Assembly (NCBI GenBank): GCA_963932465.1
Contig: OZ010792.1
Coordinates: 512,725,100 to 512,789,099, forward strand
Direction: 5' to 3'
Length of the DNA stretch: 64,000 nt
DNA from: Maratus speciosus
Taxonomy: Eukaryota; Arthropoda; Arachnida; Araneae; Salticidae
A program made the translations under genes and the position numbers. Below, in pieces: positions 43,601 through 55,712 of this stretch; position 1 is the first letter of the stretch, and every line of letters begins with the position of its first letter. Under the pieces are notes generated by a model. The model did not search any database. It saw only the letters and a program-made list of their open reading frames with translations, and was not told the DNA's origin.

Positions 43601-43678
43601 CCTAGCAGGCCACGGCGGATATCCTCTCACTTTAGCAAACACAAGATCTCCAGATTTGTACGATGTTTTCTTACTCAT
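43601..43678 (-). CDS. HDGF/LEDGF-type PWWP-domain protein, first coding exon
   Basis: PWWP proteins of this group bind H3K36-methylated nucleosomes and DNA in the nucleus and tether other chromatin factors. The exon starts at ATG 43678 and encodes 26 residues, MSKKTSYKSGDLVFAKVRGY then PPWPAR, where PPWP is the family PWWP signature. GDLVFAK and GYP.WPAR are nearly identical to HDGF, PSIP1 and the fly JASPer protein. A donor follows directly (CTAGG then GTAAATT), giving a phase-0 intron, the position expected before the next domain exon. Reading through gives an unrelated hydrophobic tail and then a stop, so 43469-43600 is intron. The rest of the domain (the FFGT.E.A strand) must lie at lower coordinates or beyond the gap. 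Other PWWP families fit less well. Confidence 0.88.
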
Positions 43679-43860
43679 ATTGATATCAATATTCTATAAA
43701 TATAGCAACAGGTAAAAACTGTTTAATGAAACTGGTATCTAGAGAATATTTATATACACAACATAAATAAACAAATTATTTTTTATCAAAACAATCGCCA
43801 ACGACAACACAGACGCTAAAGAGGGCGCAGTTCAAATTTCGTTCAAACAAATCATTGCCA
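43679..43860 (-). promoter_or_regulatory. Probable 5' UTR and promoter of the PWWP gene
   Basis: Upstream of the ATG on the - strand is short AT-rich leader sequence, then a TATATAAATA-like string near 43755, then a GC-richer patch with GCGCCCTCTTTAGCG at about 43815. The location fits a promoter; no transcript evidence is available. Confidence 0.35.
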
Positions 43861-44089
43861 GATCTCAAAAGTATTCATAAAAAATAAATTTAAAAAATTA
43901 GAAATTCTTTCAGCATTTAATTACGTAGAAAAATGTTTTTTATTGAACAATGCATTTTTTAAAATCATATTATGTTGTTTTCTACAACAATTTTCACATT
44001 ATTTGACACAGGCCAAACTTATTTTAAAATATGGATTAGGAGGATAGAATAGGAGGAGATGGAAAAGAGCTGAAAACCTCGTTCAGACT

Positions 44090-44700
44090 AAAGTTACTTA
44101 ACTCACTTAAATGAGCGTTCTCAAACACCGTAGCAATACATGGAGAAGCCAAGCCTCTTTTCGGGTCGCCCGCTTCAAAAACATAGTTAAAGTCACTTAA
44201 CCTCGAATGACCAAGTCGGGTTGGGTGTCATTTTATGACCTCATTGCAACTTTCTGACGAAATTTAAAAAATGGATTTTTAATTTATGGATAAATGCTAA
44301 TGGACCCCTTTGCACAGCTGTTTAAATTGTTACATATGTTTAAAACCTAACGGATGAAAATATTTACGAAAACGAAATGTAAAGGCATTTTGATAGATGG
44401 TAACGAGTCACGTGATGTGCATATATTTCCATGTTTTTCACGTCATCACCGGTAATTGAACGGGAAATTTGGTGATTTTATTGGCGATTTTTCTAAACAA
44501 AAAATTATTAACCAGGATCACAATTTATGAAACACATTATATAAGATAATATATTTAAGAATATTAATAAAACCAATGTTATAAGTTATCACCGAAATAT
44601 TTATTAAATATACAGAGGATAAATAGGTTCCATTAGCAGGTTCCATTAATAGGTTCCATTAGGTTCCATCACATAATAAAAAATTGATTTTTCACTCAAG
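44090..44700. repeat. Gene-free stretch with short GGTTCCATTA tandem repeat
   Basis: The word GGTTCCATTA and close variants occur four times at 44626-44670. Otherwise there is no gene or clear element. The segment 44100-44230 is somewhat GC-richer and contains TTAACTCACTTAAATGAGCG and GTCACTTAACCTCGAATGAC, short self-complementary patches. Confidence 0.45.
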
Positions 44701-44752
44701 ATTATTTATTATGAAGTAAATGAAAATTTGTAGAAGTTACAAAAAAATATAA

Positions 44753-44974
44753 CTATTGATTGACATATTGCGAATGGAAACTTGCATATTTATTAAATGT
44801 TTCAATTGCAATGGACTTTACCCACGAATGGTAACAGCCACACCTCTGCGGGGAAAAACTCTCCGAAAAAGACTCCTTATTGGATGCAAGGGGAGCAGTG
44901 TTAAAATGTTCTTCACACTTATTGGTGTTTTCCTTCTGTTTACCCGCGGCCGACGTCACATGGGTAACGTCCAT
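44753..44974 (-). CDS. Hypothetical open frame, 73 codons
   Basis: On the - strand an open frame begins MDVTHVTSAAGKQKENTNKC and contains SNKESFSESFSPQRCGCY and WVKSIAIETFNKYASF. Base use is more coding-like than its surroundings, and a CAG acceptor-like site (ATTGTTTCAG) lies about 17 bases upstream of the ATG. I recognise no domain. It touches the MITE-rich region starting at 45026 and has a CCGCGGCCGACGTCACATG palindromic patch, so a transposon origin is likely. It could be an exon, a repeat fragment or chance. Confidence 0.25.
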   Translation of the reverse strand: MDVTHVTSAAGKQKENTNKCEEHFNTAPLASNKESFSESFSPQRCGCYHSWVKSIAIETFNKYASFHSQYVNQ

Positions 44975-45068
44975 GCCTACACTAGAGCTACTGAAACAAT
45001 ATATATCTAGTAGCCTTAGCCTACACTATAAGTGGAAAGGGCAGCTGACGTCACTTGTGGTCGAAATA

Positions 45069-45490
45069 CTGTGGATCAGCAAGAAAAACCTGCCCGTTCC
45101 TTTACACATGAGCTCTGGAAATTTGCAAATTTCCAGATATGCCCAGATAGCAAAATGCTCTACGTTTTTTATTAACTACATTTTTTATTAACTGACTTTC
45201 AGAAAAAGTTAGTATTTAGTGACTATCAACGAGTAGATTTGGAAAAAATGCTTCGACTTTGATACTTCTTTTGATCATGGTATAAGGAAAGGGCATGTTT
45301 ACAAACAAACACTTCCGTCAACCAATCTACCAACTACATTTTTGCCATAAACATCATTGCAGGAATAGTCTTGGCGACGTAGGCCAATCATATCAGAGAC
45401 GATTTAAACGTAGACCAATGAAATTTCCCTAGCTCATGCGTACAGGTAGGAGTCATAAAGAACGGACAGGTTTTCTTGCTGAACCAACAG
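45069..45490. mobile_element. TA-flanked MITE inside the long-TIR element
   Basis: The ends CTGTGGATCAGCAAGAAAAA and TTTTCTTGCTGAACCAACAG are inverted with few mismatches, pairing on through CCTGCCCGTTC against GAACGGACAGG. TA flanks both sides (45067-45068, 45491-45492). The length is 422 bp and nothing is encoded. A Tc1/mariner-type source is likely. Confidence 0.8.
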
Positions 45491-45837
45491 TAATTCAACA
45501 AACAGTGATACTATGTTCACACTACGATACTTAAGATATCTTAGGCCGCCGAACTCTCTTAATTTTGAGGTGGTACCCTCCCAGAATTGGAAACCTGTTC
45601 ACATGGAAAAACTCACTTAAGATAACTCAGTGAACGTCACTGTGTTGTTTGCGCATGCGCTTAAGATAAAACCGCCCGCAACACCCAATCAGTTAATGCG
45701 AATCTTTACAGTCAGCGAGAGTGAATGGTCGTGACTGTCTCTAGCCCGAAGAAAGTTGAAACTCTCTCAGAGAGTTTGTGGAACTCCCTCAGAGAGTTCG
45801 GAGGTTTAAGAGAGTTCCGATAACGCAGTGTGAACAG

Positions 45838-46024
45838 CGAGGCTAACGAGAAAGACAGGCTACCGCGGTGGGTCCGATTCTTCTTTTTTTACAGACCGCT
45901 GGAGTCACGTGATGTTCTTTTCGCACACCTTCATTGGTGCATTCGAGCATCACGTGACTCCAGCGGTCTGTAAAAAAAGAAGAATCGGACCCACCGCGGT
46001 AGCCTGTCTTTTTCGTTAGCCTCG
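45838..46024. mobile_element. Near-perfect palindromic MITE with 8-bp duplication
   Basis: Arms of about 77 bp begin CGAGGCTAACGAGAAAGACA and are complementary to the right arm except for about one position, around a 33-bp loop. Both flanks are GTGAACAG (45830-45837, 46025-46032), an exact 8-bp duplication. It contains CCGCGGTGGGTCC, and CACGTGA in each arm. The low divergence between arms suggests a young insertion or ongoing correction. An 8-bp duplication fits hAT or P-type transposition, but the CGAGG end is not typical of hAT. Confidence 0.92.
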
Positions 46025-46069
46025 GTGAACAGGGTATGACGTCAGCTGCCCTTTCCTTATAGGCTCGTT

Positions 46070-48571
46070 CTGGTGGTTATCCAAGAAGAACTAAAGCATC
46101 AATAAAAATGAAAATTTAAAATTAAAAATTACAATTTTTGGAAAATCCCTTATCATTCAGCTGCTTTTAGAGAACAACTAAAAATGTGCTCACTCTAACG
46201 CCGATATCATTCTGAATTTTTACGATATTTGACTAAAATTTTTTTAATAAGTTGCTCCATAGAGTTGACTATTAAATTATGTAAAAATAATCCTTGTTAT
46301 CATTCGCGCATGCGCAGATAAAAATTATTTCATACAACTGCTCATATTTCCTAAAATATTTAATATATTTATATTCCAATTGCACTATATTGTTTCTGCT
46401 ATATTTTGTCAATTTTTCTGCAACCGGCGTTAAATTGGTTGAAAACCCTGCATGTTATAAGCAAAAAACATGCAAGAATTTTTTAAATGAAGCGCTATTT
46501 CTCTATTAATATACGTGCTATTCTTACACAAAAGAATACACATATTGCACAATGTCTGTTTATTTATATTCGGTAGCGATCGATCATTTCGTGCATTTAT
46601 TTTACAGGGTGATCCCAAGTATTATTTTTTCTTTGATTTTTTGTTGGCCCCCTAATTGCCCCCCTTATCAAATCGACATTGCTAATAATGAGGTCGTACC
46701 TGTTCTTTTTAATCCTGAAATTCGAGAAGAATCTGTCAAGTATATTTCTAAATATTCGACAAAATGTCTAAAATTGAAAGTTGGCGGTCATTAATAGCCA
46801 TATAGTGTATATGTGTATTTTTAAATATAAAATCGTATTTACTAGGTTGTAATGTCAAACCAGGACGCATTTTTTTATTATTGTTAAAAGCATAGAGGTA
46901 TTATTTTAGAAATTATCACAACTGATTCGTAAATTTTCCTTCCTTTGTAATTTCTGCTTTTCTATAGAAATTGTTTTTCTCATTATTACGTTTAAATTTT
47001 TTGTTATTTCTTTATTTTTCTGTATTAGAATTTATCAAATTACAAAACTAATTAAATACTAATGTAAAATCAATGATATAATTCAAGAAATTGAGCATAC
47101 TTTAATATTCATTAACAATATTCTTATGTCAATAAAATGTCAGTATTTTAGCTTTCTCTCTATAGCACTATCACTACTCTAAAAAGTTAAGCATTCTTTT
47201 AATACTAATTAACATGAATAAATTGAATCTGTGTTGTAGATATGTTTCTTAAAATAAATCTGATGGCACAATTTAAACACTGAAAAGTGTTTTGAAACTT
47301 TTTACAGATTATGTTTGTTGTGTTTTCACAGGTTTATTTTACTTTAAAGTTCATCATTAATTGTTAAGTGAATAGAAAAGTAATACTAAATGCACTAAAA
47401 CTTGTTAAGACAAAATCGCTAGGGACAAAGGGAAAGTTTCATTTAAGACAGATTTCACTCAGCAAATATAATTATATGGTATTTGTTTCACCAGACCCAT
47501 GAAATTTTTGTCAAGAAGAGAATTTCTTAATTAATTAACACAAAAGTTTCTTCAAAAACATTTTTTGGAAATTTTTTTTTTTATTTATTGATTTTTTTTA
47601 ACTAATACATTATTTTTTTCAAAACATTTAAAATACTTTATTTTATTTTATTTTTATTTCAGCTTTCAGAAGAACTTTAGTGCATTTCTTGAAACGTAAA
47701 TAAACAAAGTTTTTTAAGTGTATTTAATATCAGGAAATATTTATCACATGTTAAAATTATAAAAACGTTCAAAAACAAATATTCATCTTTTACCCATACA
47801 TTTGGAATTTAAACAGCGAAATGAAACTTAACGATTATTTGTGTTCATCTTGTAACCAATAAAGATTACCAAATAATAATAGACAAGTGAAAAAACTTCT
47901 GTGTTTTATTTCAACTTGTTTGAATTCTACCTTTTCGAATACATATTTAGAGAAGAAAATTTTTCATTATTTCTATAATTTGTTAAAATAGTGTTCCTTT
48001 TGATTGCCTTTTCACTTTAGTGACTTAAATTGCAAGTTTAAAAGAAACATGTTTTTAAAAGAATCATTTTTAGTAAAATCCTTAATTTCATATAATTATC
48101 AAAATACAAATGTATATGTATGTTTATTTTTACTCTTAGAACTTATTATACATATTTATATATTTTTCTACTATAAAAACAATACATTTTAAGAAAAATA
48201 TCATTATTAAAAAATAAATAAACACTTTAATAATGCTTTTAAAAAAAAGAACATTTTAGATTTCACTGTTTTTAAAAATATATATATTCAGACTTAAAGT
48301 GAAAAATAAATTAACATTAATATCAATAATAATGCTTTAAAAAAATTATCATTTCCAACTAACGTAAGTGTTTAATAAAAAAAAAAGTAATATTATAAGA
48401 TTTCATCGTTTTTTAAAATTGTATTTCTACTTTTCGAGAAAAAATACATATCTTCTTTTTAAATATTGTTTTTCAGAAGATATCATTATTAAAAAAAATC
48501 TATTTATTCTTCGAGAAAAAACAACAAATTCAAATCTTCTTTTAAAATAATGCTTTTAAGAAATAAGTGTT

Positions 48572-48632
<61 letters not shown>

Positions 48633-48920
48633 AGGAGAAAAAAATACATATCTTCTTTTTAAATATTGTTTTTCAGAAAATTCAACGAAAACAACTTTAT
48701 TCTTAAGGTAAAAAGAAAAAAAAAAGATTATTTGTTTAAAATAAATTCCGAAAGAAACACTTAAAAAATAAAAATTATACATTGTATTTTTTTTCAACAC
48801 AGACACTTTTCTCATTAACAAGATTCAAACATCTTTTTTTTTAATTCTACACATGTTATAATTGTTTAGGAACAAGTTTTAGATTTAAAAAACAATTTTA
48901 CCTGTGAAAAATCTAAGTTT
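46070..48920. other. Gene-free AT-rich stretch, about 2.85 kb
   Basis: No supported gene. Short open frames are AT-rich and lack domains. At about 48436-48480 and 48635-48680 a segment with AATACATATCTTCTTTTTAA and ATATTGTTTTTCAGAA is repeated. An (AT)n tract (48576-48606) runs into a T-run of about 26 (48607-48632). Confidence 0.4.
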
Positions 48921-49764
48921 TAAGACTTTTAAGATACATAGACCTGCAAACTGTCAGTTTAACTGGGGATTTTTTATCACAGCTGTTGTACGGCAGTATA
49001 TATGTTTTATATTTTAATTTACCTAAGAAAATGCTTTTATCGGCATATTTTGTCATTGCGGATCATTAAGTATTAGTCTACCCTATTTCATTTAGGCCTT
49101 TAAAAAAAAAAATACCTTATTATTCATCATTTTTTTTTTTTTTTCCGTATAGCAAGTAAGTATTTCAATAAACATCGTACAAGGATAAAAATATTGTGTT
49201 ACTTTCGTTAATATCCATTTTTTAATTACCTTTTTGCATAAAAATTAGTTTAAAAAGCGTAGATTTTTTAGAAGTAATTTAAAATTTTGTAAATTACTAT
49301 ATTATGTTACAGTTGCTACCTTTAAAACTTCCCTACCAGTTACTTACCCTGTAAGTCAAACTTAAAAAAAGGTGGAATTATAATGTTTATCAATCTGTTT
49401 CCATATAAATTTCGTCTTTATTTAGGTTTATAAGGCATGTTAAAATTAGGTACTCATTTTCAAAATACCATCCATAAAATTATTAATAAATCGCCTTATT
49501 CAATTTTATTTCTGAAAATTCAATATTTATAACGCATATTTAGCTATAAAAAACAGCTTCGTGTAAAAAAATATTCCATACACTTCATATATATTGATAA
49601 AAATTAATTTTTAATCTCATTCTAGCCATAGCACTTAATGGTAAATAACCACAGCTGACGTACAAACCTCGCGGTTCAGGTGTTTCAATTTACTTCAGAT
49701 GGCTGCCATGAATTCGCATGCTTTTGAATGGGAATCGCCGGTCTATGTATCTTAAAGGTCTTTG
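48921..49764. mobile_element. Possible element bounded by a 22-bp inverted pair
   Basis: AAGACTTTTAAGATACATAG with ACC on the left (48925 on) faces GGTCTATGTATCTTAAAGGT with CTT on the right (to about 49761), about 840 bp apart. No target duplication is evident. The interior is AT-rich with a GC-richer right end containing CAGATGGCTGCCATGAATTC. Confidence 0.5.
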
Positions 49765-50083
49765 GTTTTTTTCATCCTTTCCAAAACACGAGGACAACAC
49801 AACAAAAAAATAATTTCAAATAATCCCCAACAACTTTCATCCAACCAATCATGATCGTCAATTTGCAGCCTGTATTATGAGCCAACCAAAAATAATCGGC
49901 CAAAATTGAGGGGCAAACAAAACGTACATATGATTGCTAAGGTGTGACGTCAGTTGAAACTGATCTATAATAACTTATAACAGATGTGACGCTTTCTTTA
50001 TACATTTAGTTAACAAAATTTACGTGGTTTCCATACAATGGACTATATTCCAAATCTGGATTCGTGGCTGAATTCAGTCACGT

Positions 50084-50510
50084 CCCACATAGCATTTTTA
50101 GTTTGCAGAAGTCTTGCTTTGAAAACCTGCAAAGTTGCAGCAAGCGCAGCATGACAAGGCTGAAAGTTCATAAACAAGACTGCAACAAGATAACGCAAAC
50201 GCCGAAGTCACCACACTTTGAAATTGCAGCCCATACAACACAAACACGTCCTGAGGACATACGAAAGACGTCCTATGCAGTATATTGCCTCGTCCGTCGG
50301 ACGTCCTACAATATCCCATCGTTATCCGTCGGACGTCCGCGGGGGAGCAGAAAGAGACACCTAATCACGTCCTTCGGACGTCATTTTCAGCCATTCATAG
50401 GATGACAGTAGGACGCTCATAGGACCAGATAAAACAAATAGAATTTGCATCCTCTGCTCGTCCGGCATGCGTCATTCATAGGATGCTCTTCGGATCAGTA
50501 GCGGACGCTT
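50084..50510. mobile_element. Element with CCCA-ATAGCAT end, copy 2, with GGACGTCC-rich body
   Basis: The left end CCCACATAGCATTTTTAGTT matches the right end of copy 1 (34677, inverted), and similarity continues to about 50230 (GCAAAGTTGCAGCAAGC, CGCCGAAGTCACCACA). After that the body is dominated by palindromic GACGTCC words (CACGTCCTGAGGACAT, CGTCGGACGTCC, CGTCCTTCGGACGTC) seen also in copy 3. A 113-codon open frame across it is a by-product. The right limit is unclear. Confidence 0.65.
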
Positions 50511-50542
50511 TATATAAAAAAATAAAATAAATAGGAAGGGAG

Positions 50543-50769
50543 GGCAATTGCCCCACCCTGTTTTTCCTAGATGAGGCTTCAGATTTCTATTAATTTTATC
50601 TTAAACTGAGCGACGGCGCACACTGAAAGATTTCTATTAAAAAATAGTGGTAGCCTGGACAATTGTTGTCCAGGTTACCACTATTTTTTAATAGAAATGT
50701 CAGTGTAAAATAAAATTAATAAAAATCAGAAGCATCATTTAGAAAGGACAGGTGGGGCAATTGCAACCC
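50543..50769. mobile_element. Foldback element with almost no loop
   Basis: The centre at about 50664 is an exact palindrome: AATAGTGGTAGCCTGGACAA against TTGTCCAGGTTACCACTATT, off by one base. Outer arms continue to GGGCAATTGCCCCACCCTG on the left and AGGTGGGGCAATTGC on the right, each about 110 bp. There is no coding potential. Confidence 0.8.
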
Positions 50770-50779
50770 CCCCTTCATT

Positions 50780-52257
50780 TTTTGATTTTTAAAATGTTAT
50801 ATTTATATTATTGAAAAATATATTTTAATAGATTTCTTTTTGTATGATTATTTTTCCTGTTGTTTTTCGCAAATATAGGAATCTTTCAATATAAATAAAT
50901 TATACTAAAAATATTTAAAAATAAGCATGAAAAATGAATGCGAAGAAAATATCAGTTCATTTCAAGAGAAAAATTATTTATTATTTCTGTTATCAACATC
51001 TCTTTTTTTCAACTAATAAGTAGCATACGATGAATGGGGTATTATTGGATAGGATTCTTCGCCCATATCTAATATAACAAACTGAATTTTCTTTATACTT
51101 TTAGATTAATATCATCATACACATTCTTTCTGATTTCAACACCCCTTTTTTTAAGTAAATACACAAAGTTGAGTTGGATTTTATACGAAAAGCTTTTGAC
51201 ATAGCTCCTATTAGTACAATTTGTTTGGTTTAAAAAAAAAAAAAAAATTGCAAATATAAATTTAGGAAAAATGCACTTAATTTACAGTAAAGATTACAGT
51301 GCGAAAGCCTTGCAAGGGTCTATTGGTCTAGACTTAATATACTTTTCTAACAAATGAATTTTACTCCTAAGCAAAATCTGCATTAAAATTAGTGATGAAA
51401 AAGTAACCGAATTGAAATTTTTGAAAAAGTAACAAATTTTATCAGTAATAGCTGAATGCATAAAAAATTCCTCATTTTCTTAGAACAGTTTAAAAAATTG
51501 TTAAATATTGTTATCGGTATTGAATTCAGACCTCTCAGGGAGGGATTTCTGTGGCTCCAGGCAGGGGAGGGGGGTGTATTTTAGAGATCTGGGGGGTCAA
51601 ATTGCACTTTCGTTCATTAAAAGGGATAAATCTCAAACCTTCTATATGGGGAAGAGGAGGATTCCCTCCTGGGCCACCCTCTGAATTCAACACCAATTGT
51701 TATATATGTATTAAATAAATTTAATTTCATTCTTCTGATATTCCTCATACTTTTCCACAGTCATTTAAATTCATAAATACATCAAATTTGCAGTTTTTTT
51801 TTTATTTAATATAGGTAAAAATAAAGTTAAATAGCAATTTTAATATTTCTAAAAAAATAAATAAGAGGGTAAAATCTTTGTTTTTTAACACTGTCAAAAT
51901 TTTTATTTTAATCAGATTTTTGAGATACAACAGGGGAAAGGCCACCATCGAAAACATCGGTTACAACTTAATACAGACCCTACTTAAAAGAAATAAAATT
52001 TCGTATTAAAATAATGTCTGCAAACTTCATGTGTGTACGTGTATTTAGACAACCACAATTTAAGACATGTCTCATTTGAGAGAATTGAAAAATGTAGTAA
52101 ACTTGTTTAAAAATTTCATGTATTTAGTTTCAAAATTGAAATTGTGAATGTGCAAGAAGTTTTCATTTAAAATGAAAACTTTGAGTATGCACTAAATGAC
52201 ATTTTAACAAAAAAATTCTCAGAATTTTTATCGATTCTTCTGCAGCATCAATTTTCT

Positions 52258-52294
<37 letters not shown>

Positions 52295-53280
52295 CATGAT
52301 TTATAAAAACAGATAAAGAACATTACCTACTCCATGGCGAAGAAATAATGAAAACTCAGAATGAAAATACTTCATTCTCAAGTAACAAATATGTTTTGTA
52401 TTTGTTATATATTTTTTCTGAACTAATTACATTTCTTTAAATTAAAATTCAAGAGAAATACATTACATTTTTTAAAAGTATGTAAGCATTTAGCTCAATA
52501 TTTACTGTTAATAATATATTAATAAGTTCTGTTATAATATATATAATCAATTATATATATTACATTTACTTTAAAAAAAACCAAAAATTTTTAGTATTTA
52601 ATTTTTAGGATAAATCAAAAGAAAATAATGATAACATTATATGATGTCAGATTTTAAATATGAAAGCAATTAAATAGGCATTCTTTTCAAGTGCAATAAA
52701 AACTTCTATTTTTAGGTAGAGTAGAATTAGGTATATTTTCTCTTCCCTTTAGCTTGAAGTAAAAACACACAAGATCATAAAAGTTTCATAATATTTATAC
52801 CATTAGATTCTATTATATCTAAAACTTCTTACCTGATAACTTGTTCTGTCAAGTTTTGGTTTTAATGAAATAATAAATAGTACATTCAATCTAGTTGTTC
52901 TATGTCTGAGATCCATTGAATTCCTTATTATTTTTTATAGTAAATAAATGAAAAGCTTGCCATTAAACACATAAAAAATACATTAAAATCACTTCACATC
53001 ATGATATTCTTTACAAAATACTTAATAAACTCCTGTAACTAAATCTATTTACATCTTCTATTCCAGTATGGATGTAATATTTTAAAATAATTATACAATT
53101 ATTTTACTCGCTGCTTTAGAATGCACGAATTTTAAATTTTAAACAATGCAATTGCTGAAGTACATACGTTTTAAATCACTGTTAAGAAAGAAAAAAATAC
53201 TGTAAAATAACAACACCAACAAATACATTTAAAGTACTTTAATTTACATTTATAGACTTTTTTTTTACATAACATTTACG
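50780..53280. repeat. Gene-free AT-rich stretch with C-rich repeat, copy 2
   Basis: No gene. 51515-51685 is the inverted copy of the 15355-15550 repeat. A T-run of about 34 bp occupies 52261-52294. The rest is low-complexity AT-rich sequence. Confidence 0.5.
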
Positions 53281-53299
53281 TTCTTATACATGTTGTAAC

Positions 53300-53358
53300 T
53301 ATGCCTTTAATACTCTTTCAATGTGTGCCCTTGATATAAGTTTCTTTCTCAACAGCAT
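53300..53358 (-). other. Weak candidate terminal exon
   Basis: On the - strand an acceptor (AATTATTTGTTTCAG) is followed by an open frame of 19 codons from ATG 53358 (MLLRKKLISRAHIERVLKA) and a stop. It lies downstream of the 57200-57323 exon candidate on the same strand, so it could be a final, possibly untranslated exon. Evidence is only the splice site and short frame. Confidence 0.18.
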
Positions 53359-53992
53359 CTGAAACAAATAATTTTCAAAACATAAAAATTCAGAGTAAAA
53401 TATCATTATGGCTAGAGGAGTTAAACAAAATTTTGTGTAAAAGAAAATAAGAGAATTTTTTATTTCTAACTTGGTATTGGTACTACTTTTATGTTAGTAT
53501 ATCAGGTGATAAATTGACAAAAATTCCTTTTATAGCCCTACTTTGTGTTGAATTCATTTAATTTTAAATATAAACCCTTCACTTATTTCATTTAAAATAC
53601 ATAATTTTCATTAAATTACATACATGCCTTTTACTAATATCAGTTAAAATACAGAAAAAATACAAAAATTCTCACACTGTCTTTTTAAAGAAGTTTTATA
53701 AAAACAAAAATTTATAAAGAAGACCACAAAGCAAAATATTTAATTTCATGATCAAAGTATTATTTCTAATTTCCATAGCAAAAAATAAAAGCTGTCACTG
53801 ACGAGAAAAAAATTGCGGTTGGCAGGATTTGCACCTGGCAAACATAAAAGCTCCCAATCTTTTTACTTAAATAATAAAAAAAAATGTATGCATAAAAAAT
53901 TACTTGAGAATTAACATATGTAAGAAAATTTGAATTGCTTTGCCATATTTAAGGTTATTCACATAATCAAATTTATTATGCTTCATTAAGGC

Positions 53993-55615
53993 TCCCAGTT
54001 AACGTGCATCTGCTATCCCTTGATTGGAACTTTTATCTTAAACAGTTTATTTGTAAGTTACGTCATCAAGATCATAATTAAAATTAATTTAAAAAATATA
54101 AAATATTAAAAGCTTTTTTTAATCTAAACAAAGTGATTTTCACTTTACATGAATGTAAAAAAGAAGAAAAAGCCAGCTTTTAAAAGTTTAGCCTTTCAGT
54201 CTCAGAATTTTGAGAATAACTTTTCCAATTTAATTTAACACCAATGTTTGCAGTATATCATGTCTCTGTTCAAATTATTTTTCAGTTGCATTTGACTATT
54301 TTCCAAAACTAGTTAAAAAAAAAAAAAAAAACCCAAAGAGTTTTAATCAATAATCCCTGCAGTTTAAAAACAAATTTGGATTGTGTTATAGATCCCATCT
54401 ACATAGTATTGTTTGTGAAGTATATAAAGGAGGCAATTTTAAAGGAACAAATTATTGTGGTTCTGGCATTATTATAAATGTTATTTTTAAATCTTTTATT
54501 CTACAAAAATTGGTAATTTTTATAAAAAATTAGCAAATTACCCCCCCCCCCTCCCACCCCCTGGCTTACAAAAGACGCTTTTGTATGATGTCAGTATTAA
54601 CATTTCGGTTAGAAACTGACCAAACAACATTTGCTCTGTTTCATTTTTTTCTTAAATATAAATCATAGATTTTGGTCTCAGAAATTTTTTATAAAGTTAC
54701 TTTCACTTTCTAAACCGGTTCTGAAAATGAAAGTGTCATTCTAAAAAATATCTGCAACTCAAATTGAAAAAGTAAAAAAGGTGCGATGTAGAGATGGAAG
54801 CTTGGCTATCCAATACAAAAAAAAAAATTATATTAAAATGTCGAAATGCAAACGAGGTATTAGAAAAATCCCTCCCCAAATGATTCACATTAGCTCTTGA
54901 GTGCCTTCGCTGGCAGGGACAGAAGCCTTAAGGTTCCCAGTTGACGTACATTTTCTATCACTTCGCCCCTCCCCCCTTGACTGGAACTTTTATCTTAAAC
55001 AGTTTATTTGTAAGTTGCGTCGTCATGATCATAATTAAAATTAATTAAAAAAATATAAAATAAAAACTTTTTAAATTTCTCAAAAAACAAAATGATTTTC
55101 ACTTTATATGAATGTATTCTAAAAAAAGAAGAAAAAGCCAGCTTTTAAAAGTTTAGCGTTTCAGTCTCAGAATTTTGAGAGTAGCTTTTCCAACTTAATT
55201 TAATACCAATTTTTGTAATATATCATGTCTCTGTTGAAATTATTTTTCAGTTGCATTTGACTAATTTCCAGGAGAACTAGTTAAAAAAAAAATAATAATA
55301 CAAAGAGTTCAATCAATATCCCTGCAGTTCAAAAACAAATTTGGATTGTGTTATAGATCCCTCATCTACATAATATTGTTTTTTAAGTATATAAATGATG
55401 CAATTTTAAAGGAACAAATTATTGTGGTTTTGGCATTATTATAAATGTTATTTTTAAATCTTTCATTCTATAAAAATTAGCAAATTACCCCTCCCCCCCC
55501 CCCCCCTCCTCTTTCAAAAGACGCTTTAGTATGATTTCAGTACTTAACATTTTGGTTGGAAACTGACTTCAAACAACATTTGCTGTGTTTCATTTTTTCT
55601 TATATATCATAGAAA
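53993..55615. repeat. Direct duplication of about 670 bp, offset by about 945 bp
   Basis: The segment 53993-54668 recurs at 54938-55615. Landmarks appear in the same order: GGAACTTTTATCTTAAACAG, GAAGAAAAAGCCAGCTTTTA, TTTCAGTCTCAGAATTTTGA, TATCATGTCTCTGTT, CAAATTTGGATTGTGTTATA, AAGGAACAAATTATTGTGG and AACATTTGCT. Both copies contain C-rich tracts before the last landmark. The copies differ by several per cent and small indels. The unduplicated spacer is 54669-54937. No gene is seen. Confidence 0.88.
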
Positions 55616-55712
55616 ATGTTACCCCCACATATAATATTAAAACACTTAGCTGTGAGATATCAAAATAGAAAATACAACATCTAGCAATTGTTTGTTTAGA
55701 GTAGGTTACTAA

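Larger units (their letters stand above)
45026..46063. mobile_element. Long-TIR element carrying two nested MITEs
   Basis: GGAAAGGGCAGCTGACGTCA near the left end faces TGACGTCAGCTGCCCTTTCC near the right end. A second inner pair, TGTTCACACT at 45515 and AGTGTGAACA at about 45827, continues the same inverted repeat once the insertions at 45069-45490 and 45838-46024 are removed. Between the inner pair lie more palindromes (CTTAAGATATCTTAGG, AACTCTCTCAGAGAGTT). The ends and duplication are approximate. There is no protein-coding gene. Confidence 0.7.

Noticed and set aside
50064..50405. 113-codon frame over the GACGTCC-rich element
   Set aside because: It spans a repeated element end and palindromic words; frames are not kept in the related copies.
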